Assembly: GCA_025961275.1 (NCBI GenBank)
Contig: JAOQNJ010000001.1
Span: 2,625,353-2,689,352, forward strand
From: Providencia alcalifaciens
GTDB taxonomy: Bacteria > Pseudomonadota > Gammaproteobacteria > Enterobacterales > Enterobacteriaceae
Length of the DNA stretch: 64,000 nucleotides
Direction: 5' to 3'
Under the pieces are notes generated by a model that was not told the DNA's origin, made no database searches, and saw only the letters and a program-made list of their open reading frames with translations. Position numbers and translations under genes: made by a program. Below, piece after piece: positions 1-10,542 of this stretch. Positions within the stretch are counted from its first letter, which is position 1. Each line of letters begins with the position of its first letter.

Positions 1-265
1 GATCAATTCTAGTGTTTACGGTGCCGCCAACATTAAGCTCAATATCGTTAATCAAATAAGCCACGATCAAACCGTGAGGATGTTTCTTAATACGAACAGG
101 TTCATCATTTATCCATCCTGAATCTCCCGGTTGCCCTCCACCTTGTGGATGAAAAATATTGTCAGTCAATGCAACCCATGTTCCCTCTTCATCACTGCCT
201 TTTTCAAGCACGGTAGTTGCGAGTTCATAAAGATAAGTATCAGTTAGATATATATTATTTTGCAT
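1..265 (-). CDS. AlaX-type alanyl-tRNA editing protein, N-terminal part (cut by window edge)
   Basis: An open frame of 88 codons runs off the left edge of the window. It carries the motif HPQGGGQPGD near residue 45, the signature of the second additional domain of AlaRS and of free-standing AlaX proteins. These hydrolyse Ser or Gly mischarged on tRNA-Ala. The HxxxH and CxxxH zinc/editing residues lie beyond the visible part. I chose the ATG at 265 because CAGG lies about 10 nt upstream. An in-frame ATG at 289 has no ribosome binding site. The gene faces away from ilvBN's promoter and is not obviously coupled to it. Family call is confident; exact subclass and specificity are unknown. Confidence 0.75.
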   Translation of the reverse strand, partial: MQNNIYLTDTYLYELATTVLEKGSDEEGTWVALTDNIFHPQGGGQPGDSGWINDEPVRIKKHPHGLIVAYLINDIELNVGGTVNTRID

Positions 266-438
266 AAAAGAACCTGCCTGTTGATTCATACTTTGCGATA
301 CTGTGTTGATTAACATCACCACAGATTTCAAGTTACGTAGGATGAATTATTTGTTATATCACTACTGTTCGGTTTAGGAAACAAGTGGAGTATAAAAACG
401 AACAAAAGTTTTTTAATTATTTATTATTACCAATGAAA

Positions 439-471
439 AATTCAACCTACAAGGTGAACGTAGGTTGAATT
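439..471 (-). terminator. Terminator of ilvBN
   Basis: A 12-bp perfect stem (AATTCAACCTAC with GTAGGTTGAATT) sits 23 bp past the ilvN stop. On the minus strand it is followed by TTTTTC, as expected for an intrinsic terminator. Confidence 0.8.
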
Positions 472-493
472 GAAATTCAGTGTTGATTAATAA

Positions 494-778
494 TTACTGT
501 AGATAGTTTTGCATGGTTTCGAAAAGAGTTAGATCATCACTAAAACGAACTTGTCTAACATCCTCAAGTTTTTCAACCTGGTTAATCATTTGCGATAAGC
601 GCTCATCTTTTTGGACTAATAACCAAATCCGGCTTTCATCCTTATCTTTTATCGGCATACATAAGATGCCATCTACGTTAAATGCCCTACGGGCAAATAG
701 GCCACAAATATGTGACATAACACCAGGGTGGTTGCGAACAATAAGTTCTAATGCGATAGCATTATGTTCAAAAATCAT
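494..778 (-). CDS. ilvN: Acetolactate synthase I small (regulatory) subunit IlvN
   Basis: The 94-residue product is an ACT-domain protein close to E. coli IlvN (96 aa). The ACT core ([21 protein letters not shown]) fills residues 10-80, with the NHPGVM segment that forms the valine-binding loop. It binds the IlvB catalytic subunit in the cytoplasm and confers activity and valine inhibition in branched-chain amino acid synthesis. The gene starts 2 bp after the ilvB stop, so the two are translationally coupled, with GGAG lying inside the end of ilvB. It is last in the ivbL-ilvB-ilvN transcript and is followed by a strong terminator. Confidence 0.96.
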   Translation of the reverse strand: MIFEHNAIALELIVRNHPGVMSHICGLFARRAFNVDGILCMPIKDKDESRIWLLVQKDERLSQMINQVEKLEDVRQVRFSDDLTLFETMQNYLQ

Positions 779-780
779 AA

Positions 781-2478
781 TTACGCTCCGATCATATCAA
801 TGTTTGCGGCACCTGGTGGAACCATTGGATAAACCTTTTGATTCACATCGATCAAGGCATGTATTAAACAAGGGCCTTTAGTATTCATAATGGCTTCTAA
901 TGCCATTTCAGGATTATCCTCTGTATTTAAATCACAGGTTTGTAAGCCAAAGCCGGCAGCAATTTTTATAAAATCGGTTTGATATGGGTAAGCCGCCGCA
1001 TAAATACGATTCTCAAAAAACAATTCTTGCTGTTGATGAACCATTCCCAGAGCTTGGTTGTTCATCAATACAATTTTAATGTTTAATTGATGCTCGACGG
1101 CCGTTGCTAACTCCTGAATATTCATCATCAAGCTACCATCACCAGAAAAGCACACAATAGTTCGTTCTGGCTCTGCTAATGCTGCACCAATCGCAGCAGG
1201 AAGACCAAATCCCATTGTGCCTAAACCGCCTGAAGTTAACCACTGCCTAGGACGTGATAATGGATAAATTTGTGCCGCCCACATCTGATGCTGACCAACA
1301 TCTGTGGTTACAATTGCTTCTTCACCCGCCGCACGTGCTGACGCTAACACTAAACCATAATGAGTTAATGGATTATCAGCTTCACTCAAGTTTAATGGAT
1401 AATCTTGCTTCAACTGATTGACTCTTTTTATCCAATCTTCACGTTGATTCTTTTCAACTAATGGCAACAATAACTCAAGGATTTGCCTTGCATCTGCATT
1501 GATCGCAATATCTGGGCGTTTAATTTTACTGATCTCAGCTTTATCGATATCCACATGAATAATTTGGGCATTAGGACAAAATTTTTCTGCACGGCCAATC
1601 GCACGATCGTCAAAACGTGCACCGATAACAATTAACAGATCAGATTCCTCCATCACCATATTAGTACTGCGTGCTGCGTGCATTCCTAACATACCTAAAT
1701 ACAAGGGGTCACGCATTGGCACGGTACCCAATGCCATCAATGTCATGGTGGTTGGAAGCGTCGCTTTTTTAGCAAAGGCAATCGCTGTTTCTGTCGAGTC
1801 AGAACTAATTACACCGCCTCCTAAATAGAGCACAGGGCGTTTTGCCTGATTAATCATTTCTGCGGCTTGAATCACCTTCTCCATATCGAAGCTGGGTACT
1901 TTATCTTTTGGTTGAATTTCCGGTAGACCGGTTAATTCAATAGTTGCCGTCTGCACGTCTTTTGGGATATCAATCCACACTGGCCCCGGTCGGCCTGATT
2001 CTGCTATACGAAAGGCATCACAAATAACTCGCGGCAATTCATTAATATCACGAACTAGATAGTTATGTTTGGTGACAGGAATTGAGATCCCATAAGTATC
2101 GACTTCCTGAAAAGCATCAGTGCCAATCATTGAGGAAGGCACTTGCCCTGTAATACAAACAAGTGGAATGGAATCGAGCTTCGCATCAGCAATCGCGGTC
2201 ACTAAGTTAGTTGCTCCGGGACCACTTGATGAAATACATACCGCTGCTTTTCCTGTTGTTCGAGCAATGCCTTGCGCAATAAAACCAGCACCTTGCTCAT
2301 GGCGTGCGAGAATATGACGTATTTTCTTACTCTGGCTTAAAGCGTCATAGAAAGGAAGTGCTGCGCCTCCAGGGATACCAGAAACAATGGTAATACCATG
2401 CTTTTCTAACAAATGAACGATTAATTCTGCACCTGTATAACAGGTTTTATTTGATGATGTTGTGCCCGACTCACTCAT
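781..2478 (-). CDS. ilvB: Acetolactate synthase I catalytic subunit IlvB
   Basis: The 565-aa product aligns along its length with E. coli IlvB (562 aa). It has the TPP enzyme layout: N-terminal PYR domain with the catalytic Glu in RHEQGAGF (about residue 60), a middle FAD-type domain, and the C-terminal PP domain with the thiamine motif GDGSLMMN. It condenses two pyruvates to acetolactate, or pyruvate with 2-ketobutyrate. I place the start at 2478 (MSESGTTSS) because AAGGA lies 8 nt upstream and the N-terminus then matches E. coli. A longer frame from 2523 begins in the attenuator hairpin and is not credible. The gene lies downstream of the ivbL leader and attenuator. Confidence 0.97.
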   Translation of the reverse strand: MSESGTTSSNKTCYTGAELIVHLLEKHGITIVSGIPGGAALPFYDALSQSKKIRHILARHEQGAGFIAQGIARTTGKAAVCISSSGPGATNLVTAIADAKLDSIPLVCITGQVPSSMIGTDAFQEVDTYGISIPVTKHNYLVRDINELPRVICDAFRIAESGRPGPVWIDIPKDVQTATIELTGLPEIQPKDKVPSFDMEKVIQAAEMINQAKRPVLYLGGGVISSDSTETAIAFAKKATLPTTMTLMALGTVPMRDPLYLGMLGMHAARSTNMVMEESDLLIVIGARFDDRAIGRAEKFCPNAQIIHVDIDKAEISKIKRPDIAINADARQILELLLPLVEKNQREDWIKRVNQLKQDYPLNLSEADNPLTHYGLVLASARAAGEEAIVTTDVGQHQMWAAQIYPLSRPRQWLTSGGLGTMGFGLPAAIGAALAEPERTIVCFSGDGSLMMNIQELATAVEHQLNIKIVLMNNQALGMVHQQQELFFENRIYAAAYPYQTDFIKIAAGFGLQTCDLNTEDNPEMALEAIMNTKGPCLIHALIDVNQKVYPMVPPGAANIDMIGA

Positions 2479-2523
2479 AGTTTTATCCTTCACACTAGCC
2501 GGTGGATTCAGGCGGAGAGTCAT

Positions 2524-2556
2524 AAAAAAACCCCGCCCGGTTTGCGCCGGCGGGGT
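2524..2556 (-). terminator. ilvBN attenuator terminator
   Basis: A GC-rich hairpin (CCCCGCCGG with CCGGGCGGGG) is followed on the minus strand by seven T residues. It sits between the ivbL stop and the ilvB start. This is the terminator arm of a classical attenuator: ribosome stalling at Val/Leu codons of ivbL would favour an alternative fold and read-through into ilvB. Confidence 0.92.
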
Positions 2557-2581
2557 TCTAAATCTGCGTTGATTCGACCCG

Positions 2582-2671
2582 TTACGGCGCTAAGCCCACG
2601 ACCACCACCACACGCACGACCACCGCGGCACGTGGCGCGGTTAGTAGTAGGTTTGAGTGATGAAGAGTCAT
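2582..2671 (-). CDS. ivbL: ilvBN operon leader peptide IvbL
   Basis: A 29-codon reading frame starts at ATG 2671, with AGGAAG about 10 nt upstream. It encodes three Leu codons followed by a run of eight Val codons broken by one Arg ([12 protein letters not shown]), ending GLAP. E. coli IvbL (32 aa) has the same [17 protein letters not shown] pattern. The peptide has no enzymatic role. Its Val and Leu codons sense charged tRNA-Val and tRNA-Leu and control the terminator that follows, so ilvBN is transcribed when valine or leucine is scarce. Confidence 0.95.
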   Translation of the reverse strand: MTLHHSNLLLTAPRAAVVVRVVVVVGLAP

Positions 2672-3051
2672 GTTCACGGTGTCTTCCTGTAGATTCCAAG
2701 GGTTTAAATTATTAATCATTATTTAGCCTAACTGCATTTAAGAAAACACATATTATTTATAATAACAATCATTTTTTCCGTTTTTACCCAGCATAAAGCC
2801 AAAATGAGACTAATATCACACTACGAAATAACAGAGTATTTATCTGAAATCAGCATACAAACCAGTTAAAATATCCAGATTAAAATATCAGCAATATTTA
2901 AATATCTCTATTAACACTCACCCTCTTGACTTCAAGTTAACTTGAAGTTGTAGAATCCTTACAACTAAAAGCTATCAACAATAAATATTTAAGCGATGGC
3001 ATTTAATTTGAACGTAATTTTTAATTTATTTTTGTTATTATAGAGGGTGTT
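2672..3051. other. AT-rich intergenic region carrying two divergent promoters
   Basis: No gene is seen in these 380 bp. The left part must hold the ilvBN promoter (minus strand), which I cannot place with confidence. The right part holds the SoxR-type promoter described separately. Confidence 0.5.
2926..2956 (+). promoter_or_regulatory. MerR-family (SoxR-like) operator-promoter
   Basis: A perfect 20-bp palindrome (2929-2948; half-site ACTTCAAGTT) lies between a -35 TTGACT (2926-2931) and a -10 TAGAAT (2951-2956). The spacer is 19 bp. An overlong 19-bp spacer occupied by a palindrome is the hallmark of promoters activated by MerR-family proteins through DNA untwisting. The central 14 bp, TCAAGTTAACTTGA, are identical to the core of the SoxR box in front of E. 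coli soxS. No merR/soxR-type gene lies nearby, so the regulator would act from elsewhere. It drives the broken MFS gene at 3052. Confidence 0.8.
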
Positions 3052-4065
3052 ATGCCAAAAACTGTTTGGTGGTTAACCATAGCTCTGGCACTATTTACAA
3101 CTGGAAATGCAATTGTACTTTCTGTCGCTGTCGTGATTGGAGAGGCGCTTTCCGATGAACCTACTTATTCAACTATTCCGTTATTAAGTCAATATATTGG
3201 CCTAATTATGGCGACCATTCCAATTGCGCATTTAATGTAGAAATACTCACGAAGGTTCGGTTTTATTCTGGGAAATATCAGTGGAATGGTTGGAGCGATT
3301 TTATCGATTGTCGGCATTATTTATCATGATTTAATTTATTTCTCAATTGGCTTATTTTTTACTGGAATAGCGATTGGTACCGCCCAGCAATTTCGTTTTG
3401 CGACATTAGAGGAAGCGCCTAAATATTTACAGGCAAAAGCCATTGGTCTCGTGATGAGTGGTGGGATTGCAGCAGCTTTAATAGGCCCAACACTTGCAGT
3501 TACAACACAACGATTTTTTACTGAATACCCGTTTGTAGGGTCTTTTAGCACATTAGTCGGAATCTATCTTATCGCCTTTATTTTATTATTAATCTATCTT
3601 ATCGCCTTTATTTTATTATTATTAGTGCCATTAACGAAAATCCCTAAACAACAGCAAGATACCACAAAGATCAAACGCAGTTATAAGCAATTGTATTCAC
3701 AACCGATACTAAAATTAATTGTCGTGGTAAGTGCTATTGGTTATGCTTTAGTAGTTTTCACCTTTGCATCAATTCCATTATCAATGAAACAACATGATTT
3801 TCCATTTTCATCTATAGCAATTGTCTTTCAGTTCCATGTGCTTGGTATGTTCGCTCCATCATTTTTTACAGGGCACTTAATGCACCGCATCAGCGCTAAA
3901 AAGATTATTTTTGCAGGTATTCTGTTACTGATTTTATCAGCAATAATGAATCTATTCGGAACGAATTTTTATAATTATCTAATGTCGGGAATATCTGTTG
4001 GCGTCGCGTGGAATTTAATTCTTATCAGTACAATGATCTGCTTTAATCAAACAGGAATTAACTAA
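3052..4065 (+). pseudogene. MFS transporter, decayed (internal amber stop, 30-bp duplication, 3' truncated)
   Basis: The two parts form one reading frame: 62 residues, an in-frame TAG at 3238-3240, then a further 275 codons to TAA at 4063-4065. The translation shows about ten hydrophobic segments of a major facilitator family efflux protein. The stop falls between helices 2 and 3, just before the cytosolic motif KYSRRFGF. A 30-bp tandem duplication (3561-3590 and 3591-3620) repeats IYLIAFILLL inside a helix. The product would end about 60 residues short of a normal MFS protein (about 400 aa), in a late helix. The three lesions together argue for a pseudogene. Its substrate is unknown, but a SoxR-like promoter suggests redox-active compound export. 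Confidence 0.8.
3561..3620 (+). repeat. Perfect 30-bp tandem duplication inside the MFS pseudogene
   Basis: Two identical adjacent 30-bp units begin AATCTATCTTATCGCC. They preserve the frame and double a ten-residue hydrophobic stretch of a transmembrane helix. Confidence 0.95.
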
Positions 4066-4276
4066 GATAGTAGACAATATCGATCTGATTAGCGAGGGGT
4101 TGTTTAATTATAAAGAAACCTTTTCTATTCACTAACAAAAGTGCTAGCAATTGTCTCGAATAAAAATATCTCCCAAAAAAATATTATTATTCGATATGTT
4201 AATAATAAAAATCACCCTGAGCAACGTATTGAAAATAGCAGGATATAAATAACAAAATAATGGATAACAGAAAAAT

Positions 4277-4301
4277 GAAAGCCCCGACTAGCGGGGCTTT
4301 C
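4277..4301. terminator. Terminator downstream of ssb (bidirectional)
   Basis: A perfect 10-bp stem (GAAAGCCCCG with CGGGGCTTTC) with a 5-nt loop lies 36 bp past the ssb stop. It could serve both strands. Confidence 0.8.
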
Positions 4302-4337
4302 AATCATAAACTCTATAAAACTACTCTCAGGTCAACT

Positions 4338-4877
4338 CTAGAATGGAATATCGTCATCAAAGTCCATTGGTGGTTCGTTGTTTTGTGTTGCTGGCGTTTG
4401 TGAACGCGCTGCTGGTGCGCCGCCGCCACTAAATTGCTGTGAAGCTGCTGGTTGCTGAGGTTGACCCCAACTACCTTGACCGCCTTGATTACCTTGACCG
4501 CCCTGGCTTTGACCTGAAGATTCACCACCACGACCGCCTAGCATTTGCATTGATCCGCCAATGTTAACGACGACTTCTGTGCTGTAGCGATCTTGACCGC
4601 TTTGGTCTTGCCACTTACGAGTTTGTAAAGAGCCTTCGATATAGACTTGTGAACCTTTTTTCAGGTATTCACCTGCAACTTCAGCTAATTTTCCGAAAAT
4701 GACAACACGGTGCCATTCTGTTTTTTCACGCATTTCACCGGTTTGCTTATCGCGCCAGCTTTCAGAAGTTGCCAGAGTCAGGTTTGCCACGGCACCACCG
4801 TTTGGCATGTAACGGATTTCAGGATCTTGCCCTAAATTACCGATAAGAATTACTTTATTTACGCCTCTGCTGGCCAT
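4338..4877 (-). CDS. ssb: Single-stranded DNA-binding protein SSB
   Basis: The 179-aa protein (E. coli SSB is 178 aa) has an OB-fold over residues 1-112, beginning [17 protein letters not shown] long Gly/Gln-rich linker follows. The acidic tip MDFDDDIPF binds partner proteins such as exonuclease I, PriA and RecO. It coats single-stranded DNA as a homotetramer during replication, repair and recombination. It is divergent from uvrA, as in E. coli, and shares a LexA box in the 270-bp interval. Confidence 0.98.
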   Translation of the reverse strand: MASRGVNKVILIGNLGQDPEIRYMPNGGAVANLTLATSESWRDKQTGEMREKTEWHRVVIFGKLAEVAGEYLKKGSQVYIEGSLQTRKWQDQSGQDRYSTEVVVNIGGSMQMLGGRGGESSGQSQGGQGNQGGQGSWGQPQQPAASQQFSGGGAPAARSQTPATQNNEPPMDFDDDIPF

Positions 4878-5069
4878 TTAAACACTCCTGATGCATTAAA
4901 TTTAATCTCTATAATAGCCGTGAAGTTTAGCATGACAAACCTATATTGCATACGTATTGAATACGAAATTACAAGCGAGTCACCCAACTTGCGGACGGCT
5001 TTGAAAATTTAAACTGCTCATGAAAACATATTTCGAAGGGGCTCGTAAATCTGTTTTTTTAATGAAACA

Positions 5070-5085
5070 CTGTATATCCAATCAG
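5070..5085. promoter_or_regulatory. LexA (SOS) box between ssb and uvrA
   Basis: The site reads CTGTATATCCAATCAG, that is CTG-N10-CAG with an AT-rich centre, 65 bp before the uvrA start. The E. coli uvrA box is nearly the same. It predicts SOS induction of uvrA and possibly of one ssb promoter. Confidence 0.85.
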
Positions 5086-5149
5086 TCGATATTGTGCGAT
5101 AATAATTCACTTATGATTGTTCACTATCAAATCATCCGGGAAGTGGTAA

Positions 5150-7984
5150 ATGGATAATATCGAAGTACGCGGTGCCCGCACTCATAATCTGAAAAACATC
5201 AATCTCATCATCCCCCGCGACAAACTGATAGTTATTACAGGTTTGTCAGGCTCAGGAAAATCATCATTAGCCTTTGATACTCTATATGCAGAGGGTCAGC
5301 GTCGCTATGTTGAATCCCTATCAGCCTATGCCCGCCAGTTTCTCTCATTAATGGAGAAACCTGATGTTGATCATATAGAAGGATTATCGCCTGCTATTTC
5401 GATTGAACAGAAGTCGACTTCTCACAACCCAAGATCAACAGTTGGAACAATCACCGAAATTCATGATTACCTGCGTTTATTGTTTGCCCGTGTTGGCGAA
5501 CCACGCTGTCCTGATCACGATGTTCCGTTAGCAGCTCAGACTGTCAGCCAAATGGTTGATAATGTCTTAGCTCAGCCAACAGATCGCCGAATGATGCTAT
5601 TAGCGCCCGTCGTTAAAGATCGTAAAGGTGAACACGTTAAGCTATTAGATAACTTAGCTTCTCAAGGCTATATCCGAGCACGAATCGATGGTGAAGTATG
5701 CGATCTTTCTGATCCTCCAACCCTTGAGCTACAGAAAAAACACACCATTGAAGTGGTAGTCGATCGCTTTAAAATCCGTGAAGATATCGCCCAACGCTTG
5801 GCTGAATCTTTTGAAACGGCACTTGAGCTTTCCGGTGGCACCGCTATTGTTGCCGATATGGATGACCCAAACGCGGAAGAGTTGGTATTCTCAGCTAATT
5901 TTGCTTGCCCTGTTTGTGGCTATAGCATGGTGGAATTAGAGCCGCGCCTGTTCTCCTTTAATAACCCTGCGGGTGCCTGCCCAAGCTGCGATGGACTTGG
6001 TGTTCAACAGTTTTTTGATCCCGAAAGAGTGCTTCAAAATACCGAGATATCATTAGCGGGTGGCGCAATTCGCGGTTGGGATCGACGTAACTTTTACTAT
6101 TTCCAAATGCTACAATCACTTGCTGAGCATTATAAATTTGATATTGAAGCGCCTTACGATTCACTTAGCCCGTCTGTACAAAAAACAATTCTGTATGGCT
6201 CAGGTAAAGAGACCATTGAGTTTAAATATCGTAATGATCGTGGTGATATCACTGTCCGTCATCATCCTTTTGAAGGCGTGCTCAATAATATGGAACGCCG
6301 CTACAAAGAGACAGAATCAACTGCAGTACGCGAAGAACTCGCCAAATATATTAGCAACCGCCCATGCGTATCATGTGATGGTGCTCGCTTACGTAAAGAA
6401 GCTCGCTTTGTTTTCGTTGAAAATACTACACTTCCTGAAATTGCTGACTATAGTATTGGTCATGCAATGGAATTTTTTCAAAATCTAAAACTTAGTGGCC
6501 AACGCGCGCAAATCGCTGAAAAAGTACTGAAAGAAATTGGCGATCGTTTGAAGTTCTTAGTTAACGTCGGTCTCAATTACTTAACTCTTTCTCGCTCCGC
6601 TGATACCTTATCAGGGGGGGAAGCTCAACGTATCCGCCTTGCAAGTCAAATTGGGGCAGGTCTTGTTGGGGTTATGTATGTACTTGATGAACCTTCAATT
6701 GGTCTTCATCAGCGTGATAACGATCGCTTGTTAGAAACTTTGGTTCACTTACGTGACTTGGGTAATACCGTGATTGTGGTTGAGCATGATGAAGATGCTA
6801 TTCGTGCCGCAGATCATGTTATCGATATTGGTCCTGGTGCTGGCGTCCATGGCGGCCAAATTGTGGCGCAAGGGACATTGGAAGATATCGTTGCGAATCC
6901 TGAATCACTGACGGGTCAATTCCTCAGTGGCAAGCGCAGGATTGAAATCCCTGAAAAACGTGTTCCCGTTAATAAAGATAAAATCCTCAAAGTTTTTGGC
7001 GCTAAAGGTAACAACCTCAAAAACGTCACTTTGAAGCTGCCTGTAGGTCTATTTACCTGTATTACTGGGGTATCAGGATCAGGTAAATCGACACTTATCA
7101 ATGATACTTTGTTTCCAATTGCTCAACGTCAATTGAATGGCGCAACGACCATCACACCAGCACCATATCTGGATGTTGAAGGGTTAGAGAATTTCGATAA
7201 AGTTATTGATATTGACCAAAGCCCTATCGGCCGCACGCCTCGTTCAAATCCAGCGACTTACACAGGGATCTTTACCCCCATTCGTGAACTGTTTTCGGGT
7301 GTTCCTGAATCACGTACTCGAGGTTATAACCCGGGACGATTTAGCTTTAACGTTAAAGGTGGACGATGTGAAGCTTGTCAGGGTGACGGGGTGATCAAAG
7401 TCGAAATGCACTTCTTGCCTGATGTTTATGTACCTTGCGATCAATGTAGAGGCAAACGCTATAACCGCGAAACTCTAGAAATTAAGTACAAAGGCAAAAG
7501 CATTCATGAAGTACTGGATATGACTATCGAAGAGGCGCGTGATTTCTTTGATGCCGTTCCAGCACTCGCACGTAAGTTACAAACATTGATGGATGTTGGT
7601 CTTTCCTATATTCGTTTAGGACAGTCTGCGACAACTTTATCTGGCGGTGAAGCACAACGAGTAAAACTGGCACGTGAATTATCTAAACGTGGTACAGGGC
7701 AAACTATTTATATCCTTGATGAGCCAACGACTGGACTTCACTTTGCCGATATTGAACTGTTGCTGACGGTATTGCATCAATTACGCGACCAAGGAAATAC
7801 TATAGTGGTCATTGAGCATAACCTTGATGTCATCAAAACGGCTGACTGGATTATTGACTTAGGGCCTGAAGGCGGTAGTGGCGGCGGTGAAATCTTGGTA
7901 TCTGGTACACCAGAAGAGGTGGCTGAATGTGAACAATCACATACTGCACGCTTCCTAAAACCAATTTTACAGCGCGGCTACTAA
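5150..7984 (+). CDS. uvrA: Excinuclease ABC subunit A, UvrA
   Basis: The 944-aa protein matches UvrA (940 aa in E. coli). It has two ABC ATPase modules with Walker [10 protein letters not shown] (about residue 31) and GVSGSGKST (about residue 640), each with its LSGGEAQR signature. Zinc modules CPVCGY...CPSC (about 253-280) and CEAC...CDQC (about 740-765) are intact. UvrA dimers with UvrB recognise bulky DNA lesions and start nucleotide excision repair. A consensus LexA box lies upstream. The gene is monocistronic and ends before a shared terminator facing tyrB. Confidence 0.98.
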   Translation: MDNIEVRGARTHNLKNINLIIPRDKLIVITGLSGSGKSSLAFDTLYAEGQRRYVESLSAYARQFLSLMEKPDVDHIEGLSPAISIEQKSTSHNPRSTVGTITEIHDYLRLLFARVGEPRCPDHDVPLAAQTVSQMVDNVLAQPTDRRMMLLAPVVKDRKGEHVKLLDNLASQGYIRARIDGEVCDLSDPPTLELQKKHTIEVVVDRFKIREDIAQRLAESFETALELSGGTAIVADMDDPNAEELVFSANFACPVCGYSMVELEPRLFSFNNPAGACPSCDGLGVQQFFDPERVLQNTEISLAGGAIRGWDRRNFYYFQMLQSLAEHYKFDIEAPYDSLSPSVQKTILYGSGKETIEFKYRNDRGDITVRHHPFEGVLNNMERRYKETESTAVREELAKYISNRPCVSCDGARLRKEARFVFVENTTLPEIADYSIGHAMEFFQNLKLSGQRAQIAEKVLKEIGDRLKFLVNVGLNYLTLSRSADTLSGGEAQRIRLASQIGAGLVGVMYVLDEPSIGLHQRDNDRLLETLVHLRDLGNTVIVVEHDEDAIRAADHVIDIGPGAGVHGGQIVAQGTLEDIVANPESLTGQFLSGKRRIEIPEKRVPVNKDKILKVFGAKGNNLKNVTLKLPVGLFTCITGVSGSGKSTLINDTLFPIAQRQLNGATTITPAPYLDVEGLENFDKVIDIDQSPIGRTPRSNPATYTGIFTPIRELFSGVPESRTRGYNPGRFSFNVKGGRCEACQGDGVIKVEMHFLPDVYVPCDQCRGKRYNRETLEIKYKGKSIHEVLDMTIEEARDFFDAVPALARKLQTLMDVGLSYIRLGQSATTLSGGEAQRVKLARELSKRGTGQTIYILDEPTTGLHFADIELLLTVLHQLRDQGNTIVVIEHNLDVIKTADWIIDLGPEGGSGGGEILVSGTPEEVAECEQSHTARFLKPILQRGY

Positions 7985-8080
7985 ACCAATATGTTGTATT
8001 CAGTACGACAATACCACCATGTAACTTGAACGATGACGGTATATTCCGACATTAATTTGAGTTGCATGTGATGGAGAAAT
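7985..8080. repeat. Degenerate ERIC-end remnants downstream of uvrA
   Basis: The stretch at 8020-8046 resembles the right end of ERIC (TGTAACTTGAACGATGACGG). The stretch at 8055-8077 resembles a left end (TTAATTTGAGTTGCATGT). They are in end-then-start order, so this is a degraded or rearranged element rather than an intact copy. Confidence 0.4.
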
Positions 8081-8120
8081 CAGGCTATTCATCACGAATA
8101 ATCAGTACTGAAACCCAATA

Positions 8121-8147
8121 AAAAACGCAGGACATGCCTGCGTTTTT
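8121..8147. terminator. Bidirectional terminator between uvrA and tyrB
   Basis: An 11-bp stem AAAAACGCAGG / CCTGCGTTTTT with a short loop lies between two converging genes and has a T-run in either direction. Confidence 0.9.
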
Positions 8148-8167
8148 ATTTTCAAATTGCTAATTCA

Positions 8168-9364
8168 TTACTGGTTAACTGCAGCAAATGCTTCAACAAT
8201 ACGATGAACATTGTGACGATTCACTCCTGCCATACAAATACGGCCAGTACCAACCAAGTAGACTGCAAATTCATCCTTCAGACGTGCAACTTGCTCTTTT
8301 GAAAAACCGGTGTAACTGAACATGCCACGCTGTTTTAGTAGATGATCGAAATTCTTCTCTGGTAATGCTTTTTTCAGTTCATTCACCAGCACAGTACGCA
8401 TATCTAAAATACGCACACGCATTTCTGCAACTTCGTTTAGCCATTGCGCTTTTTGCTCACTATTTGTTAGCACTTGCGCCACGATTTTAGAGCCATTTGA
8501 TGGCGGGCTTGAATAGAGGCGACGAACGCCCGCTTTCAATTGACCTAATACGCGATCTCGTTCTTCTTGGTTTTCACAAATGACGGATAAGCCACCAGCA
8601 CGCTCACCATAGATACCGAAGATTTTAGAGAATGAGTTACTAATAAACACAGGTAGACCCGCTTTAACCATCGTTCTAATTGCATAAGCATCTTCATCAA
8701 TGCCCTCAGCAAAACCTTGGTAAGCAATATCCAAAAATGGGATCAATTTCTGTGCTTTAAGAACTTTGGTAACTTCGTCCCACTGTTTTGGAGTAAGGTC
8801 AGACCCTGTTGGATTATGGCAGCAAGGGTGCAATAAAATGATGCTATTTGCTGGCAATGTCTTAAATATTGCAAGCATTTCATCAAATTTAACCCCTTTG
8901 GTTTTTTCATCGAAGTAAGGGTAATAATGTACTTTGGTACCCGCACCAGAGAAAATTGATGCATGATTTTCCCACGTTGGGTCACTGCACCAAACTTCTG
9001 ATTTAGGGAAATAGCGATTGAGGAAGTCTGCACCCAATTTCAGTGCGCCAGAACCACCAATCGTTTGAACAGTTGCGATACGCTCTTCTGCGATAAGAGG
9101 GCAATCAGCACCAAGTAACAGCTTTTGAATTTCCAGACGGTAGTCTTTTAAGCCTTCCATTGGTAAATAAAGTGATGCACTCGCAGGTAGTTTATTTAGT
9201 GCTGCTTTTGCATTACCCACTGTTGCCAGCTCTGGCGTTTTTCCTTCGTCATCATAGTACAAACCGATGCTCAGATTGATCTTGTTCTCACGGTTATCTT
9301 TATTAAATTCATCCATGAGCGATAGGATTGGATCGCCAGGATAAGAATCGACGTGTTGATACAC
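8168..9364 (-). CDS. tyrB: Aromatic amino acid aminotransferase TyrB
   Basis: The 398-aa class I PLP aminotransferase (E. coli TyrB 397 aa) has the PLP lysine in [14 protein letters not shown] (about residue 247), with HPCCHNPTG binding the cofactor near 190. It transfers the amino group between glutamate and the keto acids of Tyr, Phe and Leu, in the cytoplasm. The start is GTG at 9364, with GGGAG 8 nt upstream. It is nearer to TyrB than to AspC ([17 protein letters not shown] segments). The gene follows dnaB and alr in the same direction, an order also seen in E. coli, and ends at a terminator shared with uvrA. Confidence 0.95.
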   Translation of the reverse strand: MYQHVDSYPGDPILSLMDEFNKDNRENKINLSIGLYYDDEGKTPELATVGNAKAALNKLPASASLYLPMEGLKDYRLEIQKLLLGADCPLIAEERIATVQTIGGSGALKLGADFLNRYFPKSEVWCSDPTWENHASIFSGAGTKVHYYPYFDEKTKGVKFDEMLAIFKTLPANSIILLHPCCHNPTGSDLTPKQWDEVTKVLKAQKLIPFLDIAYQGFAEGIDEDAYAIRTMVKAGLPVFISNSFSKIFGIYGERAGGLSVICENQEERDRVLGQLKAGVRRLYSSPPSNGSKIVAQVLTNSEQKAQWLNEVAEMRVRILDMRTVLVNELKKALPEKNFDHLLKQRGMFSYTGFSKEQVARLKDEFAVYLVGTGRICMAGVNRHNVHRIVEAFAAVNQ

Positions 9365-9428
9365 AGGACATCTCCCTTATAATCATTGTTATTTTTTGTT
9401 TCGGCTTTTGAAAATAACCCTTTGTTTG

Positions 9429-10511
9429 CTATTCGTCTACATATTCCATGATGACTCTTGAGGTTAATTTAGTGAGTAACTCATAGTTGATGATTCCCGT
9501 TTGTGCGGCAATCTCTTCAACTGGCAGAGTTTTTCCCCACAAAATAACCTCATCACCAACCTTATCATTGGCATTTGGCCCCAAATCAACGGTGATCATA
9601 TCCATTGAAACTCGTCCTACAATCGGCACTTTTCGCCCATTGATCAGCATAGGAGTCCCTAAAGGTGCACTACGAGGGTAGCCATCACCATAACCAATTG
9701 CAACCACGCCCAACTGAGTATCTCGTTCACTACACCACGCCCCACCATAGCCAACACATTGGCCAGCGGAATGTTCTCTAACGGCAATAAGTGTGGATTT
9801 TAATGTCATCACACTCTGCAAACCAAAGTCTTCTGCTGATTTACCTTCTTGAGGGGAAGCGCCATACATGATGATCCCTGGCCTTACCCAATCAAAATGT
9901 GCTTCCGGCCATAACAAAATTCCCGCAGATGCAGCGATCGATTTCTCACCCGCCTTATCGGTGATAAATTGCTTGAAGCAGTTGATTTGATTCGAGGTAG
10001 TCGGTAATTCAGGTTCATCTGCCTGACAAAAATGACTGACAATATTGATTGGCAGCTTAACATTCTCACATGCCAGTAAACGCTGATAAAAAGCTTCTGC
10101 ATCTTTGGGTAATACGCCCAAACGGTGCATTCCGGTATCAAGTTTCATCCAGACTTTAATTGGCTTAGCAAGCTTAGTCGTTTCGAGCATTTCCAACTGT
10201 TCAACACAATGGATAACCGTGTCGATTTGATGCTCAACTAAAAATGAGAGGTCTGAGTGTTCAAAAAAGCCTTCAAGTAGCACTACAGGGCTTGTCATCC
10301 CTTGCTCTCTCAGTGTCAGAGCTTCTTTGAGGCGGGCAACACCAAAACCATCAACAAGATCGTCAATAGTGCTGCTAACTTCGGTTAATCCATGACCATA
10401 AGCGTTTGCTTTAACAATTGCAATTAGACGACTATGTGGGGCTAATTCCTTGATTCGTTGCAGATTGTGTCGCAGAGCGCGGCGGTTAATTGATGCGGTT
10501 GCCGCTTTCAT
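9429..10511 (-). CDS. alr: Alanine racemase (biosynthetic)
   Basis: The 360-aa product matches E. coli Alr (359 aa). The PLP-binding lysine is in VKANAYGHG (about residue 34). The second catalytic base, the tyrosine in [11 protein letters not shown] (about residue 255), is present, as is the C-terminal beta domain. The enzyme converts L-Ala to D-Ala for peptidoglycan precursors. The ATG at 10511 has GAGG just upstream. The gene lies 31 bp after dnaB on the same strand, so co-transcription is likely. Confidence 0.97.
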   Translation of the reverse strand: MKAATASINRRALRHNLQRIKELAPHSRLIAIVKANAYGHGLTEVSSTIDDLVDGFGVARLKEALTLREQGMTSPVVLLEGFFEHSDLSFLVEHQIDTVIHCVEQLEMLETTKLAKPIKVWMKLDTGMHRLGVLPKDAEAFYQRLLACENVKLPINIVSHFCQADEPELPTTSNQINCFKQFITDKAGEKSIAASAGILLWPEAHFDWVRPGIIMYGASPQEGKSAEDFGLQSVMTLKSTLIAVREHSAGQCVGYGGAWCSERDTQLGVVAIGYGDGYPRSAPLGTPMLINGRKVPIVGRVSMDMITVDLGPNANDKVGDEVILWGKTLPVEEIAAQTGIINYELLTKLTSRVIMEYVDE

Positions 10512-10542
10512 TATTGCCTCATTAATTTTTATTCAGATAATG

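Noticed and set aside
513-881. Long frame opposite ilvN and the ilvB end
   Set aside because: Shadow of the conserved ilvBN coding sequence; no ribosome binding site or family match. The same holds for the other antisense frames over uvrA, alr, rnz, yjcE-like antiporter and vgrG.
2521-2523. Upstream start for ilvB
   Set aside because: It lies in the attenuator T-run; the start at 2478 has a strong ribosome binding site and matches E. coli IlvB.
3561-3620. CRISPR-like repeat
   Set aside because: Only two directly adjacent copies without spacer, inside a coding frame.
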